Source: Cheilinus undulatus
Taxonomy: Eukaryota; Chordata; Actinopteri; Labriformes; Labridae
Direction of reading: 5' to 3'
Length of the DNA stretch: 64,000 nucleotides
Assembly (NCBI RefSeq): GCF_018320785.1
Contig: NC_054877.1
Location: forward strand, 35,052,151 to 35,116,150
A model generated the notes under the pieces. It was not told the origin of the DNA. It saw nothing but the letters and a program-made list of their open reading frames with translations, and searched no databases. Made by a program: the position numbers and the translations under genes. Shown one piece after another: positions 34,101-49,100 of the stretch (position 1 is its first letter; every line of letters begins with the position of its first letter).

Positions 34101-37100
34101 TAAATTGCAGGTGATTGCATCAGCTACTGGTCCCTGGTCTGTTGTACTTACTTTTAAATGTATGATAGGTTGCTTTGGGAAAAGGCATCTGCTTTTTAAA
34201 GTTGCAGAATTATTGTAGGTTATCTTTTGAAAATAAAATTCAACTCGAGTGACTCTACAGCAGAACAGTTGCCAGCCAGAATAAGAGGACTTTCATTTGT
34301 ATACAGCTGACGACACATTATTTGTAATCAGTAACTTTTTACTTCCTAAAGCTGTTCATGTCACCTTTTTTTATTCTTTTTTCAACACTCTAAATCAGCA
34401 TTCAGGGATGAAATCCTTATACCCCGTTATGTTCTTTGTCCCACCTGTTCTACCACATGGCCATCAGCTGCTTTTCAGGTGTTACATGATAAAGTTATTG
34501 TTTGAATTTTCGATGGTCATTTTGTTCCTCACACTTCTGTTTCCCCCGCTCTTCTCTGCCCATCAGCCCAACATCAGACGGCGCTGGAGCTGCAGTTTTG
34601 GCCAGTGAAGACTTTGTCAGGAAACACCATCTGGAGGCCCAGGCAGTTGAGATTGTGGCTCAAGAGATGGTGACTGACCTCGCTTCCACATTTGAAGAAA
34701 ACAGCTGCATCAAGATGGTGAGAGGTTAAAACACACAATGCGTTCACTCAGAGGACTTTAAGGTGTGTATGGCATAACTGCTGTGTGTTACACTTATGTG
34801 TGTTCTGCTGTAATCTCTCTCCTGCTTCTACATAGAAAATGCTTTCTATTCACAAGGTATGGTGTTAAATAGGATAATGAATGCAGAGATGCTTTCATTT
34901 TGAAAGACTTTTTAAATATTATTCATAAAGGTCAGGTAACTTTCATTGCTTGTTGCCTTGCCTCTTATGACATGAATAGACTTTTCTGATAATGTCACAA
35001 ATAAGATAGGAAATTGAGAAAAAATGTCACAGCATAAAGCCTCTATCATCATTTGATATTTCTCAACTTATAACAGCATATCTCTGTAGCAACATTATTG
35101 AATATATTGAACTGAAATAGAGTATAGTCATTAACATCATATACTATTTTCCATTTATATGGTTTAAATGTTTATTAAAAAGTTACATGATAAGTACCAC
35201 TTGGCTTTAATGCATATATTGCGATTAACTAAGGTCCATCATTAGTATTCAAACAGGAAGTCAGTTACCCTTAGTTTTAGGCGGTGCAAAAATTAAAAAT
35301 TAAATAAAGGTCTTTTTATATAAGGTTTTACATAAGTGAGCCAGGGTACACCAATCTTGTTTTAGAATATGAATGAATGAAAGAAATCTGTTTTGGTTCA
35401 CTTGCAACAAATAAAACAATTAACCAGACAAAGTGAAATTTCTGATTTTTCCAATGTAACTGAAAGGCTGTACATTGAAGCTAAAGCTTATTTAAAGCCT
35501 ACCCCTCTTGTTTTACAAAAATGTAACCATCACAAAAATAAGTGCATGGCAAGAACAATGCTGATGCATTGTTATTGTAAACATTCATTGGCAATTAAAG
35601 CATAATAACATTCTCATATTAACTTAAATTTCCATGGTGTATTTCATAACTTATTGATTCTTTTGCAGTTTTGAGCCTTACCAATGTACTGCATGTTTTT
35701 ATATTTTCAGAACAAATTTACCCCTCGAACTATGGAACCAGGATGATGAATTTAAAAATTGGCATTGAAAATAAAATTTTTCACAACAATGGAAGAAAGA
35801 AACTGACTTACTTGTGGTGTTGGAGCTCCAGGTAAACTTGTTATTGTCACGTACAGTCACGGTGGACTAGTCATGAGCGGTGTCGGCTGATTGCAGCTTT
35901 ATCCTCAGTATGCAATGAGATGCAAATTGGGTCATCCTTGTCCCCTGCCCTTTAGACCCCCGCCACCACGCCAAAAGAGTGACAGAGAAACAAAACCATG
36001 AATCAAGAATCGAATAAGAAGAAACGTCATCAAACAAGGAAATGTCATCGCAAAAAAAAACTCCTTGAAAAAGGGAGTCAGTCATTGAAAAAAGGGAGCA
36101 ACCCATTGAGAATTAAAAAAGATTAGAAATAAAAAATAATATTCAAAAAACTAAAAACTAAAATAAAATGAAACAATATTATTTTAATTACCATGCTTTG
36201 TTTAATTTTTTTAGTGCCATTTTGTGTTTTGATGCCATCAAATCATCAAGTTTTTTTTTTTTTCCAGTGACAAAATTTATTTTCAATGCCAGTTTTTAAA
36301 GTCATCATCCTGGCTCCATATGTAAATACACTCTGAAGCTTAGAAACAGAATTACCAACCACGAGAGTGATCTTTTCACTCATAACCTTCAGTCAAAAGA
36401 AGTAAATGAATCACTGCAACAACTGCAACAACAACTGATCTAAAGTTTCATATAAACAAAACGTTGACATCAATTTTACATCCATCCGTGATAAACTTGG
36501 CTGTTGTGTGACTTTAGGCTCTGCTTGGTGTAGGCTACTTAAGAGCAGGTCCACATAAATGTCAGGAAACCCGATTTATGATCCACTGTGTCTTTAGGAA
36601 ACAGTATGGATCTCTATTGAGTCCAAATATCCCTAATTTAAGTGGATAATGGTCTGTTTTTCCACCTGTTTTCATACACTCCTCACACAGAGCAGATAGC
36701 CGTGTCTTGTCACTCGGCCTGGCTGAACGGTCCCACGGTGAAAGTGACGTCACTTAACCCCTTATTTTGTGAGCAGGAACGTATGGGTCAGCTGTTTGGG
36801 ACCCTAAACACATAAACGTGTACCGTGCCGTGCCTATCTGAACTGGACCGCTTGGTGGAAACTACCTATTATGCTCGACCAAGTGATGAGCTGTCTTATC
36901 AGCTATGTTCACCCCTTATTACAGTCTGAAGTGTGAATTATGTTTCAGGACCTGGAAAATGGCTTAATTCAGGGTTTCTAATCATGCATCTTTGTCCCGT
37001 ACAGGTTGGCTATGACATGTCTCGGTTAGCAGCGAAAAAGTGTTTTGAAGCTGCAGGTCTGACGCCGAATGATGTCAACGTAATCGAGCTACATGACTGC

Positions 37101-40100
37101 TTCTCAGCCAATGAGCTCATCACGTACGAGGCTCTGGGGCTTTGTCCAGAGGGTGAGGCTGCAGCTTTAATGTGTCCTAGTTTTTCCACTCACACTCTTC
37201 CCACTGATATTGCAAGTCCCTGTGAATATAAGTTATTTAAAGTGATCTGTCAAAAAAATGTGCTGCCCTGTGCTGAGTGAATTGTGCGTGATTAAATTTT
37301 GTGAAGCAGGCCATACCCTGTCTTACTCAGCTGGAGCAAAAAGTTATCACAAAAAACCCCACAGAATTTAAATAAGATTAGTTGTCATTGATCATATCTG
37401 AATCTTTTTGACAGGCTATAAGGACATGACTATGCAAAAACCACAACACATGTCCTCCTGATAAAAGAGCTGCTTGGTCATGACAGAAAGTAAAGTCGTG
37501 TTTGAATTTGTTGGTCCTGAGATTGTGATCACTCCTCGATTGAACAGCATCTAAATCGCAAGCATTGTGTGAACCTTGCATCTACTGACCGTTTCAGATG
37601 TATGTAATGCTATTATAAATTTTCCTCTGTACTCTCAAACTTTGCAGGTAAAGCGGGAGAGCTGATCGACAGAGGGGACAACACGTACGGAGGAAAATAT
37701 GTAGTGAACCCAAGTGGTGGTCTCATCTCTAAAGGTCATCCTCTGGGAGCAACAGGTATGCCCTGCCTTTGACTCCTGCTGAAAACCATTAGTTGCTCAC
37801 TGCAAGCAAAGGTTCATATAACTATGTCTAGACTTTTTAGTGGGCGAAAGAAATGCGAAGGTCAAAAAGCTACTGGCTTTCTGAACAAACAAGGGAGACA
37901 CAGCAATTAAAAAAACGGCCTGATGAAAAAATAAAGACACAGAAAAGTCATGTAGCCTTGAGAATGACTGCTTCATTAGTGCTTTTTGCGTGTTTGTCAG
38001 CACAGTGCAGCTACTTTTCAATGAACACAAAAAAGTGAATGCTGACGAAGAGAAAAGGCAGTTGCAAAAATAAAAAAAGGGACATAGGGCTTTGTATACA
38101 ATATCTTAGCTGTGGTAGTGGTAAAAATACTCTAGTGACATAAAAGGGAATTTGTTCACTATTTACATAAAGTACTGAGTGATGAAGAGCTATGATTAAT
38201 ATCTGAGGGGTTGAAAAGTAAAAAAGAATTCTCTGAGAAAAATGGGAATATGAGCCATCAACCATATAGTTTAAGTCAACATATCTTTACTAAACTGCAG
38301 TGCAACAGCAAATTTTGAATGTAATGGGGAAACTTACCCCTCATTTTTCAGTGCCCCCTTGCTCCTTGAAACAGACTTAAGAACTGGGATGAGCAGTCAA
38401 GCTCCTGATACATTGATAAGGACATTTAAACAGATGCAACAACAATACCAGGCTACTTTACTTTTCTTTATACCATAGTCTTGGCGACTACTCAGTTCTG
38501 ATTGGCTCTGGAAGTTCCATCGGTGTCCATTAACTTCTGAAATTCAAGATTTTAAGAAACCTTTTTTTTAGTTTCCAAAGTCAAAATGTAAGACTTTTTT
38601 AAACTCAGAAATGTCTGGATTTTTTTTGGTGGTAAAATTCCATCCTTTTAACTCTAAAATTCTGAGTTTGTTTTCCTTTAAAATATACAGCTTTATAGCC
38701 TAGAACATTTTGTTTTTTGACCAAAATTTTGACTTTTTTGTGCTCCCCTTGGGGATGGGGTTGGGAACCACTGCCATTAAACATAACATGTATACATCAT
38801 GTATATATCATGTATAAGGGTAAACCAGTCCTGGTTTATCCCAATTAATTACTTTGAATAAAATATGGGTTTTAATACATGTTCCATATGTCTCTATGCC
38901 CCCCCCCCCAAAATGTAATTGAAGGGCAGCCCAGATAGATATGAAAATGATTGCCATTATTCTTGCCACACTTTCTCCAACACCTCTTACCACTGTACTG
39001 TTTTTGTGCTGTTGTTATGAAAAAATGTGTCATATTCTTCCTACTGCACTCTCTCCAGGAGAGGGAGCTGATTGTTTTCCATTGTTGCTGAAGAATATTG
39101 TCCCATTCATCCTCATTTAAAGAAATACTTGCTTCTCTATCCCAATTCCCCTTAATATAAAGGGTAGAATTTCCTTTTAAATCTTTCATGCACTGGTATA
39201 GTTTTGAAATTAAATTTTCGCCAATCTCTGATTCAAAAGCTGAGATGAAAACTTTTATGGACCTCCCTCTGCCTCCTCATTTTTCTCCGTCTCTGCCCCC
39301 TCTCCACCGTCGGGAAAGTTGAAACTCGGTGGACACGCTGTCAGTTCTGGTGTAAGTGTAGGGCTTTGCTGCTAGTGATGGAGCGATGGGCAGCTGCGTT
39401 CGTGTGTGCCGCTCCATGCTATCTCAATAGGTAGCATTCAGTAGTCTCCTGTTGATTAGGCAGTGTTCCATGGCAGTTAGTGGCAGTTGTTAGCTTTTAA
39501 GCTAGCCAGGAGTTGTAGTTGAGACTGAGGTCTTCTTTTTCACCTTTTTTGTTTTGTTTTGTTTTTTTTTTTCTTGATGGAAATTTCCCGTTCTTTCTCT
39601 CAAAAGTGTCCTGGTCCATCCATCTCCATTATTTTCATAGGTTTTAACATATGTTGTCAACTTAATTGTGAAAAAGACCACAAGTCCAAGATATAACTTA
39701 AGAGTGCATCTTTCTTGCTGCCAACAGCTCTATGCCAGTAGGTCCCCTTTCCCAAGTTTTAAATCTGTTATCTTAATTCCATGCAATCCAGAGTCTACAT
39801 TCTAAGAAGAAGAAGACAAGATTTAAAAGAGCTGCTGGACATGTTATTAGATTATTTTTACAGACTCAGACAAAAGTTTACAGCATTAATTTTTACCAAA
39901 AAATCCCGTGGTGGCCACTAGATGGCATGTGCCTCATAGTTGTAGTCTGTGAAAGCTGTATGTGAGGGAGCAGCTGCCTGCAGCTTTGGCAGCCTCCGCT
40001 GTAATCTCTCCACATATTAAACAGCTGAGAGACTACAGAACAGCAGACTCACCCAGCCTTCACCTTCCTCCTGGCAGGTCTAATATCTTTCACTCACATT

Positions 40101-43100
40101 GTATGAAATCGTTGACACGCAGTTGGAATAAGAACCTGACCTGTTGTATTCTCCTTTTACCTTCTACCTCCAAATCTACACCATCACTCCTCCTGCATCA
40201 TAACTACTCATACAGTGACCTCCCCCTTCTCTCCCTCCATGTCATCAGTCCTGACTCTTATCTCTTGGGTCACTCTCTCAGTGTGCGAGTGCCCCAGTCA
40301 GCTAAGCTCTGTCTGATCCGTGGTGTTGCTCCTAATCTTGGTTTTAAAGCTCTGACCTCTTCACTCGCAAACACAACGAGTAGGGAGGGATTAATGGCTA
40401 ATAAAGCAGCCCGTGCAGAGACCCTCTCCACGAAAAAAAAGTGTGGCACTTCAAGTGGGCCTAATGTCGAGGTGTACTAACGTGACATGGTGGGTTTCTG
40501 AAGACTTATGAGTAAACTTCTTGATATACCAAATGAATTTACCTTTGAAATATTAAATGGCCAAATTGTGCTCTTGTGATTTGCTTTCTTTACCTCTCTT
40601 TTAGTTTAATTAAGGAAAGATGTGTCATTCCCATTGTGCAGAAAAAGCCTAAGGTGCTCTATTCTAAAAAAAACTTAATAAATAGTTTCATTAACCTGCA
40701 TATAAGGAGTATAGTGCTGTTTTCTAATTAATAACTTGGTGGCTCAAACAGTTAATTTTTCTTATTGGCATTCAGACTAAATTGCCCCCTGTGGGGGCAG
40801 ATTATCAAGAGCGCTGCTGCAGGATATGAAAGATGCATCATGAGGAGGAATTAACCCATAAGTCCTTTAGCTTATAGGGATAATGGAAAAATGTAAAAGC
40901 TCATTAAGAGGGATAAAATTCTTAGCCATAATGTAAGTGCAGGAAGAGCTGTCCGCGTGGAAGATTAGGGAGTGAGTGTCAGATTAGGATCCAGCTTGTT
41001 AGCCAGGAGATTGGGTTTAACACTTGCCTGAGCACCTATACCTTGAAACTGAAACATGTGACGGGACAATAAGTCCAAACTTTGTTTCTTGTCTGATAAT
41101 CTCTTGTAAAGTTTACTGTCTTGTCATTTAAAAAGCCGATGTTAAAGTATCTTTGTCAGTCTTTTGTTCATAATAAGGATAAGGATAAGGATGCATATTA
41201 TTAGCATATTAGTATTGACAGATACTAGCCTCAAACATTAAAGAGATTCTGACTACAACAACTGTTGCTGTAGTTCTTTATCTGTCAAAGCTTTATGGGA
41301 GGGTGGCAAAGAGAAAGCCACTGTTGAAGAGAACTCATATTAAATCTGGACTAGAGTTCAACAAAAGGGATGTGGGAGATTCCATGGTCAAGTGGAAGAA
41401 AGTTCTTTGGTCTGATGAGACCAAAGTGGTGCTTTTTGGCCATCAGACAAGACGCTTTGTTTAGCAGACACCAAACATTGCACAGTGGTGGCAGCATCAT
41501 GCTGTGGGGATGCTTCTCAGGAGCTTGCCCTAGATGGCTTGAAAACATGGAGGGTAAAATGAGTCCTGGAGTGGCTCAATCGAAACCCAGATCTCAATCC
41601 AATAGAGAATTTGTGTCTGAACTTGAAAAGGGCTGTTCATGCCCAATCTCTGTACAACCTGACAGAGCCTCAACAGGTTTGCACAGAAGAATGGAGTAAA
41701 ATTGCAGGGTCCAGATGTGCAAGCCTAATTGAGACCAATCCGCACAGACTCAGTGCTGTGATTGCAGCCAAAGGGGCATCTACTAAATACCAACTTGTAG
41801 ATGGTAAATATTGATGCAGTGAGTTTCTTTTTACTTTATATATTTTTATTCAATTGGCATTACTTTGTAGAAATCTGTTTTCACTTTGACATTAAAGAGG
41901 TTTTTTGCTAAAAAAAAAAAAAAAAAAAAAAAGCCAAATTATATTGGCCCCGATTGATTTAAAAAATTAACAAAAGGGTAAAACATCCAAGTAGGTGAAT
42001 ACTAGGCAACGGTGGGGATACATATTTCAGTTTAAAGGTATTTTAGCCTGCATCCTCCTTCAATGGCCACATAACCTTGACCCTCTTCCTCCTCTCTCCA
42101 TCCTTGCTCTCTCAGGTCTGGCGCAGTGTGCAGAGCTGTGCTGGCAGCTTCGTGGTCAGGCTGACAAAAGGCAGGTCCCTGGAGCCAAAGTGGCCCTGCA
42201 GCACAATATTGGCTTAGGAGGAGCTGTGGTGGTCACTCTCTACAAGATGGGGTTCCCTCAGGAAGCCAAGTAAGCAAGATCATACCTGTATTTTAATTAG
42301 ATAATTTCAATTAATTTTATTTTGCAAATTAGGAAAATAAGACATTATTAACCACATTGTAAAGCAACACTAGATACTAGAAACGGAAACAACAGCAAAC
42401 AAACAAAAGAAGAAGAAACAACTGGGCAGAAAAAATAGATTAAGTAATTCAATTCAGTGTCTCTCTAACATACTTTTGTAGATACCATTTTCTCAGAAAA
42501 AAGTCAGGCCTGAGAGCCAGATCATATTTTTACACAGCAAAAAATACACCTGCCCCCATTTTCACTGAAATGAATCAGGGATTAAACCTCTCATATGTCT
42601 GCGGTCCAAGGTTATTATAGTTATCTAAAACTAACAAAATAATTAAAACTAAAACTCAAAAATCATTTTAGTTTACTAAAACCAAATAAAAACTTAGTTT
42701 TATCAAAAAACAAAAACTAACTAAAACTGTATAGTGCGCTTACAAAACTATAAAAAAAAATATAGATTAAAAAATAGAAAAAATAGCCTTAGTTTTAGTC
42801 TTTGACACAACCATACTGACTGGCACCTACACCTAAGTCTGGGGAGTGGAAAATTGCCTGAATTGATTGTTGAAGACTTCACACACTAGTAGTTTTATTT
42901 CTGGAGGTGTATTCAAACATCATCTTTTAAAAAAATAAAATGATAATTGAAGAGTAGCTCGGTCGAGTATGTTTTTGAAACTGGTTGATGTTTACTCAGC
43001 CCTTACATTTATCCAAAAAAACAAAAACAAAACTAAAGCTAACACCAAAACTAATAAAACTCAACTAAAACGAAGTGTTCTGTAGAAATAAAACTAAACT

Positions 43101-46100
43101 TAACTAACAAACCAGCAGTAAAAACGTATTAAAACTATACTGAAATTTAACACAGAATGTGATAACGAAATAAAAATAAAACTTAATGAAAACTTTATTA
43201 TAACCTTGCTGTGGTCACTCTTCTGCTTCACACAGGTCTTATGTTGCTGCCGTTCCCACCAGCTCGGGCAGCACTCTGGAGGGCTTTAAAGCTTACCCCG
43301 TATTCAAAGAGATTGAGAAACATCTGCAGCAGGTATCAAAACACACTGTTCTAAACGAAGTCACATCTTAATGAAGTTCCTCTTGGTTTGATTTGGTATG
43401 AACAAGTCACAACCAATTATATGCATCCACATCAAAGATCTTCTTTTCCTTTTCTTCTTTTTATTCCACTGATGGTCTCATGCCATGTAAACGTAATGAT
43501 GAGCCTCATGCAGCTGGCAGTCTCTTACCTCGCCTTCGCTTCTCTGTAATTGACCAATTTATGAAATGATTCTTTCATCTTTCACTTGAAAAGCAGAGGG
43601 TAATCTCAGGTTTTAGAAGCTTTTAACTACAGCAGATACTTTCTGAATTATGCCCACTTAAGTGTATCATCAAATGATTCATAAGAGCAGCAGATTCAGT
43701 TCAGCTATCAGGTCAGAGACATGCAGCCTGCACAGATACTTTTACATAGACGGCATTACTGACCTTCAAAGCTGGAACATTTTTTGTGCTGTAAAAGAAA
43801 TCTCTTTGTACTTGTAAACACCAGATTAGTTGCAATTAAAAAGCATGAATGCATTTTCAAAATGTTCTTACATGTGCAACACAAATGTGTATTGAAAACA
43901 CTTTGCTTTAAAAGAAAACACAAACACAATTAGCTTCACTGTGGAAATAGACAAAAACGTATACCTGAAGGACGATTGTTGTGGAGGGACGCCAAAAGAG
44001 AGTTGAAAGAGATCAACCAGCATCCAGCTAATAATTCTGGTGCTGATTATTAAGGGGGGAAATCATTAATTTGTTTCATTGACTAAATGCACACATCCCG
44101 CTCTTTGAGCCCTTACCTTATGTACAAGCTATCAATTACTCACAGATCAATAATAAATTTCATGTACCATAAAAACACCAAGATGTAAATAATATAGACA
44201 AAAAAGGTGTTTGGTGTTAAATCCCTACTCTATTATGTGCTTTTATTACAAAAAGCTGGCTTGATTGAGTTATTACATAATGCATTCTTCTATCTTCCGT
44301 CTATCTTCCCACTGATAGATGTATGCGCATAGAGCTTCACAGAAAAATCCCATTCAGTATCCTCATAGCAGATGTGATTCCTAATGACATTATCAGAAAT
44401 ATCCAAGTTAGACTTGCCACGAGCTTTCCGAGTGTGAATATTGATACGTGCTCGATTAGTGGGCAAAAGTTCATAAGATATCAACCTTGTTTAAGAAAAC
44501 ATATTTTATTCACCATCTCCGCCAAAAATACTACAATACCCATAATCCTTGAGTGTCACAGTTAAGTCTCTGATCAGTGGGGCCACCTGTAATGTCCACT
44601 GAGCCTATGAAGGAAGGCTGTCCACTGTTGATGACAATACACACCACCGCAGTATGAAGCAATAAATACACAAACGAAGACACATTACAACTAAAGGTGA
44701 GGGGAAAAATCAATTCTTAGGTGCATCGTGATGTGGAGGTGAAAGATTCTGAATCGATTTGTTAATGTCCAATAATCGATAACAATTTAAATATTTGATA
44801 CTGTGAAATAGCAGTAACAAAAAGGTGGGACTCTGACATGTAGCACGTAACAACAAGATTTAGATTTCCAGTTGTTCAACTGTGAAAAGGGCATTTTTAT
44901 TTTTGTAATATCAGATATGTTACAAGGAAAGGATGCTGCTGACTTTGGTTCAGTGCAAGTGTAAATTTACAGTTTACACACATCTTCATTAGAGGATAGT
45001 GGAAGTTAAATAATAATTTTTTTTTTCTAAACACAAATGTGATGTTTTAATTAAGTTTGGCACATTGAGAACAACAGAAATGTAAAAAAAAACCCAAAAA
45101 ACCCAAATGCATCAATAATTGATTAAGCATCGAAACATAACCCTATGAAGAATAATCAAATCGAATTGTGTAGTGCCTAAAGATTCCCACCTCTAATTAC
45201 AATGGTATCATTTAAAATATAAACACTACAATAAAGATAAGTGTAGAAAAAAGGTACATGTACGGTTTGAAAGCAATCATCGTAGTTCCCTCTTGTACCT
45301 CTGCATTTTTCTCAGTTTTTGGCCGTTTTTATTTGGAATTAAATGTTTCATAGTCTTGAGTACTCGTGTAGCTAGATAGCTTGGTTCATGCATTAAAAGG
45401 GTTTTAACAAGGATTTTCGGCAGGCACTATTGAGTTCTATAGCAGTGCCACACAGTTGTTTACAGGCAGATGATACTGCAGTCTGCATGTATAGCAGTTA
45501 TTTCACTCACAGCTTAGCTAAATGTGTGAAATGCTTTATACCTAAAGTGTATTTTCTTGTAGATTAGCCACAGAAAATTATGTCTTTGCAAGTTTATATT
45601 AGCATGATGCATTGAAAGCAGCATTTCTTTTTCTGCTAATTGGTACATGCCCACATCATGATGTCAGTGGTTAAATGATTCTTTTATCATGCAGCCCTAC
45701 TTTGCAAGGTCTCTCTCACCCGCTACCCTTGTTATGAATTGATTGTGTTTTTATTGAAAAGAAATAACCTATAATGGGTTCTTTTTTACATACAGAGTGA
45801 GTAAGACAGATTTGATTGAAGGTGGCCACCCAAGATGCTGTGGAGAATCATTATAACGCGTTGTGTTTATCGAAGCACTTCAAGCCATCCATTCATGACT
45901 AGATTACCCAAAAGACTGCATGCTAAATCCAGATGTAAACATAGCCTTTTGTCACTATAGATACCCAGCAATCCAAACTGAATCTCTGTGTAATCAACTG
46001 AAGTCCTCCTGAAAACCACTTTAGCTTTTGATTTGACGAGTTACAACCTACAGACCACTGATGTGTGGGAGTGGTCTGTTGCTGAAATCCCAGCAGACAC

Positions 46101-49100
46101 CTATCAATGACAGTAGTATGCAGTTTGCAGTATGTTTCTATTTAGTTGAACTGTAATGTGTTGGAGCTCCCACTTTACACTCTTGAGCATAACATCAAGT
46201 AATAATTATGCTGCTCACTTAGGGATTATTTGTAATTGTTTTTCAAGGAAAATGTGGGAAATTTCACTTTGAGTCAGGATTTGCTAAAGCCTGACAAATT
46301 TCTGTTTCTTACACCAGCATCCACCAGTGTTTCCCTTTCATGATTTAACAGCTGACATGAACTTAAATGTAGCAGGTGCTTCAAATTTAGCAGTTGTTTC
46401 TGAGTATTAGATGGATTTTGTAAGACTATAACAAGATATCAATCAACTTTTTACAGACCTAACACCGCCAAAGACATTTACCAATTTAGACGGACATTTA
46501 TAGCGCATAGAGCTCTATAAATATAAATCTAACAGAGCACATTTGGGATGTGGTTGAACGGGAGATTCGCATCATGGATTTGCAGCCGACAAATCTGCAG
46601 GAACTGCATAATGCTATCGTTTCAGTTTGAACCAAAGTTTAAGAGGAACGTTTCCAACACCTTGTTGAAATTATGCCACAAAGAATTAGGGCAGTTTTGA
46701 AGACAAAAGGGGGTCCAACCTAGTTCAAGCAAGGTGAACCTAATAAAGTGGCCGGTGATTGTAAGTCTTTTGACTGAGTCACATGACGAAGACTGTATTT
46801 TCTAGCACTTGTTATGTGAATAAAATCACACAAGTATGCTGGAAGCAGGTTAAGTATTGCCTTATAAATAAGGATATGTGTGGCCAATGATTGCCAACCA
46901 AGGGATTATACAGAATACAATGAGTTGAGGACTTAAGATCCGATATAAACCCCAGCACCCCTTGGTTTTAAGGCATTAGTAAGATGCATGCATATGTAAA
47001 ACTTCACCATAATCAATCATAGGCATATAAGTGGCAGCAATAAGCCTTTTCTTTGCAGCAAATGAAAACAAGACTTATTTCTTCTGAGAGCTCAGACACA
47101 ACTTTAACTTCTATACAGGTTGCTAAATATGATGCTTAAAAATCAGAGAATTATCAGTGAAAAGCTCAAAACACAGACTCACATCACCCTTAGATGTGGT
47201 AATGGAAGGCAGGTTAAGTGATTCTTTTAAATTAAAGTTTGAAAACATCTCTCCTCTTCCTGCAGGAAGGAGAGCAGCTTGTCAAGAAGGTTGGGGGCGT
47301 GTTTGCTTTTAAAGTGAAGGATGGACCAGAAGGGAAAGAGGCGACCTGGATTGTGGATGTGAAGAATGGCAAAGGTTCTGTCTCCAATGATCCAGGTATG
47401 TCACCAAAAAGTGTTAAAATCTACAAGGGCTGGACAGGTATCTAAATCTTATCATATGTTTATTCCGTAAGCAGTCCCATAGTGCCTAATGAGTAGTTTG
47501 CAGCATTCAACAGGGAAACCACTATCAGACGCTATTCTCTATTTTTATGTGAGATTCACTATGAAATGAAAACACTGGTTTGCCATTTAGTAAATGCATC
47601 TTTTGATGAGCTAGCTGGTCTCTACCTAACCTGGACAAGCTTAGTGGGACCACAAACAGGAGGCAAGCTTGGGCAACTGGACTCATAACAGAGTTGCTTT
47701 TGTCAGCTATTTTTAATTAGTCTTTAGATTTAAAGTCTTTTACTTTTATTCACATTTGAGTCATTTCACTTTTTTAAATTTCAGTCTAGTTTAAGCAAAA
47801 TTCAAAAACATTCTGTCCAGTTTAAGACAAGTCCTCACATTTTAGTCTTTAGTTTTTGTCAAAACAATTGCTTTCTTTATGGGCACACAGATAGTCGAGT
47901 GGTTTAAAGCACACAACACGTACGCGGGCGGCCTGTGGCTCTTTACGCCATGCCTCTCCCCACTCTCTTCCCTGTTTCCAAATCTATCTACTGTCCTCCT
48001 CTATCTAATAAAGGCACGAAAAGGCCCAAAAATAAATCTTAAAAACAAAACAAAAAAAACAATTGCTTTCTTTAAACATCTTTTATTAGCAATATTGTAA
48101 AATCAATATTATTAGAAAAACACTTTTATGAATGCATAATCAATACTTTTAGCTGCTTTAAACTATATCAAAGAAAATACTGACATATATCCCTGCTTGT
48201 CTTTTGATATATTGTATGCACAGCAGAAAAAAATCCACAGATGTTTATCACCGAAGTTCTATTTTTAGCTAGCCCTAGTCTTGTTTTCCTTAAAAAGTTA
48301 TTTAAAACATTTTTAGTCAGTTTAACCCTTGTTTAACCGAGTTTAAGCCTGTTGTATCATATTTGATACATACTTTTATGATACCTCTATCTAATCAATA
48401 TGATCAATAAATTACTAAAAAAACTCTGAATACAATCTGATAAAAGATAAAAACGCCCTCAAGTGGATTATCAGTTACCAAAACCGCCTAATGTTTCAAA
48501 TGAGACACAAAAAACATATATGTTAAATTTTATGGAAAATGAGAATTTTCTGGCTATGATTTGTGTATTGAGGCGAGAAAAAGTGTTTCAAATGAAGCTG
48601 TCTCCTGAATTTATACGTGTCAACTTTTAGCTGGAAAGCTTTCACTTTATTTGTCACTGCAAATCTGAGACCTCGACTCAGTGAAGTGAAAGGAGCTTTG
48701 GATTAATTCACTACTGGTGACTTCAAACTTAATGCCTTTGTTTCATATCTTAACAACAGTTCAAGTTTCCTGAAATCTACTTGTGAACAGAGCACTGACT
48801 AAATTAATCATTTTGATTTAACAATCCAAAAAGGCAGTAACGGAGCCATTCATACTTCTATTTATCAGAAAGAAATGGAACTTAATACAATTCTGCATGC
48901 TGCTAACAACCATCCCAGGCATCTTAAGGATAATATACCCATTAGATAGTTTCTGATGTGGACGACTGCCACTCTAAAAAAAATATCATGGCAAATCAGT
49001 CCAAAGAACGAGGCTACACGTCTTAGCCGATTGAAAAGCCCTACAGAGAGCTGATTTCACCTCCTGCTCTGATCTTTTGGCTCACAAGCCAAAAACAAGG

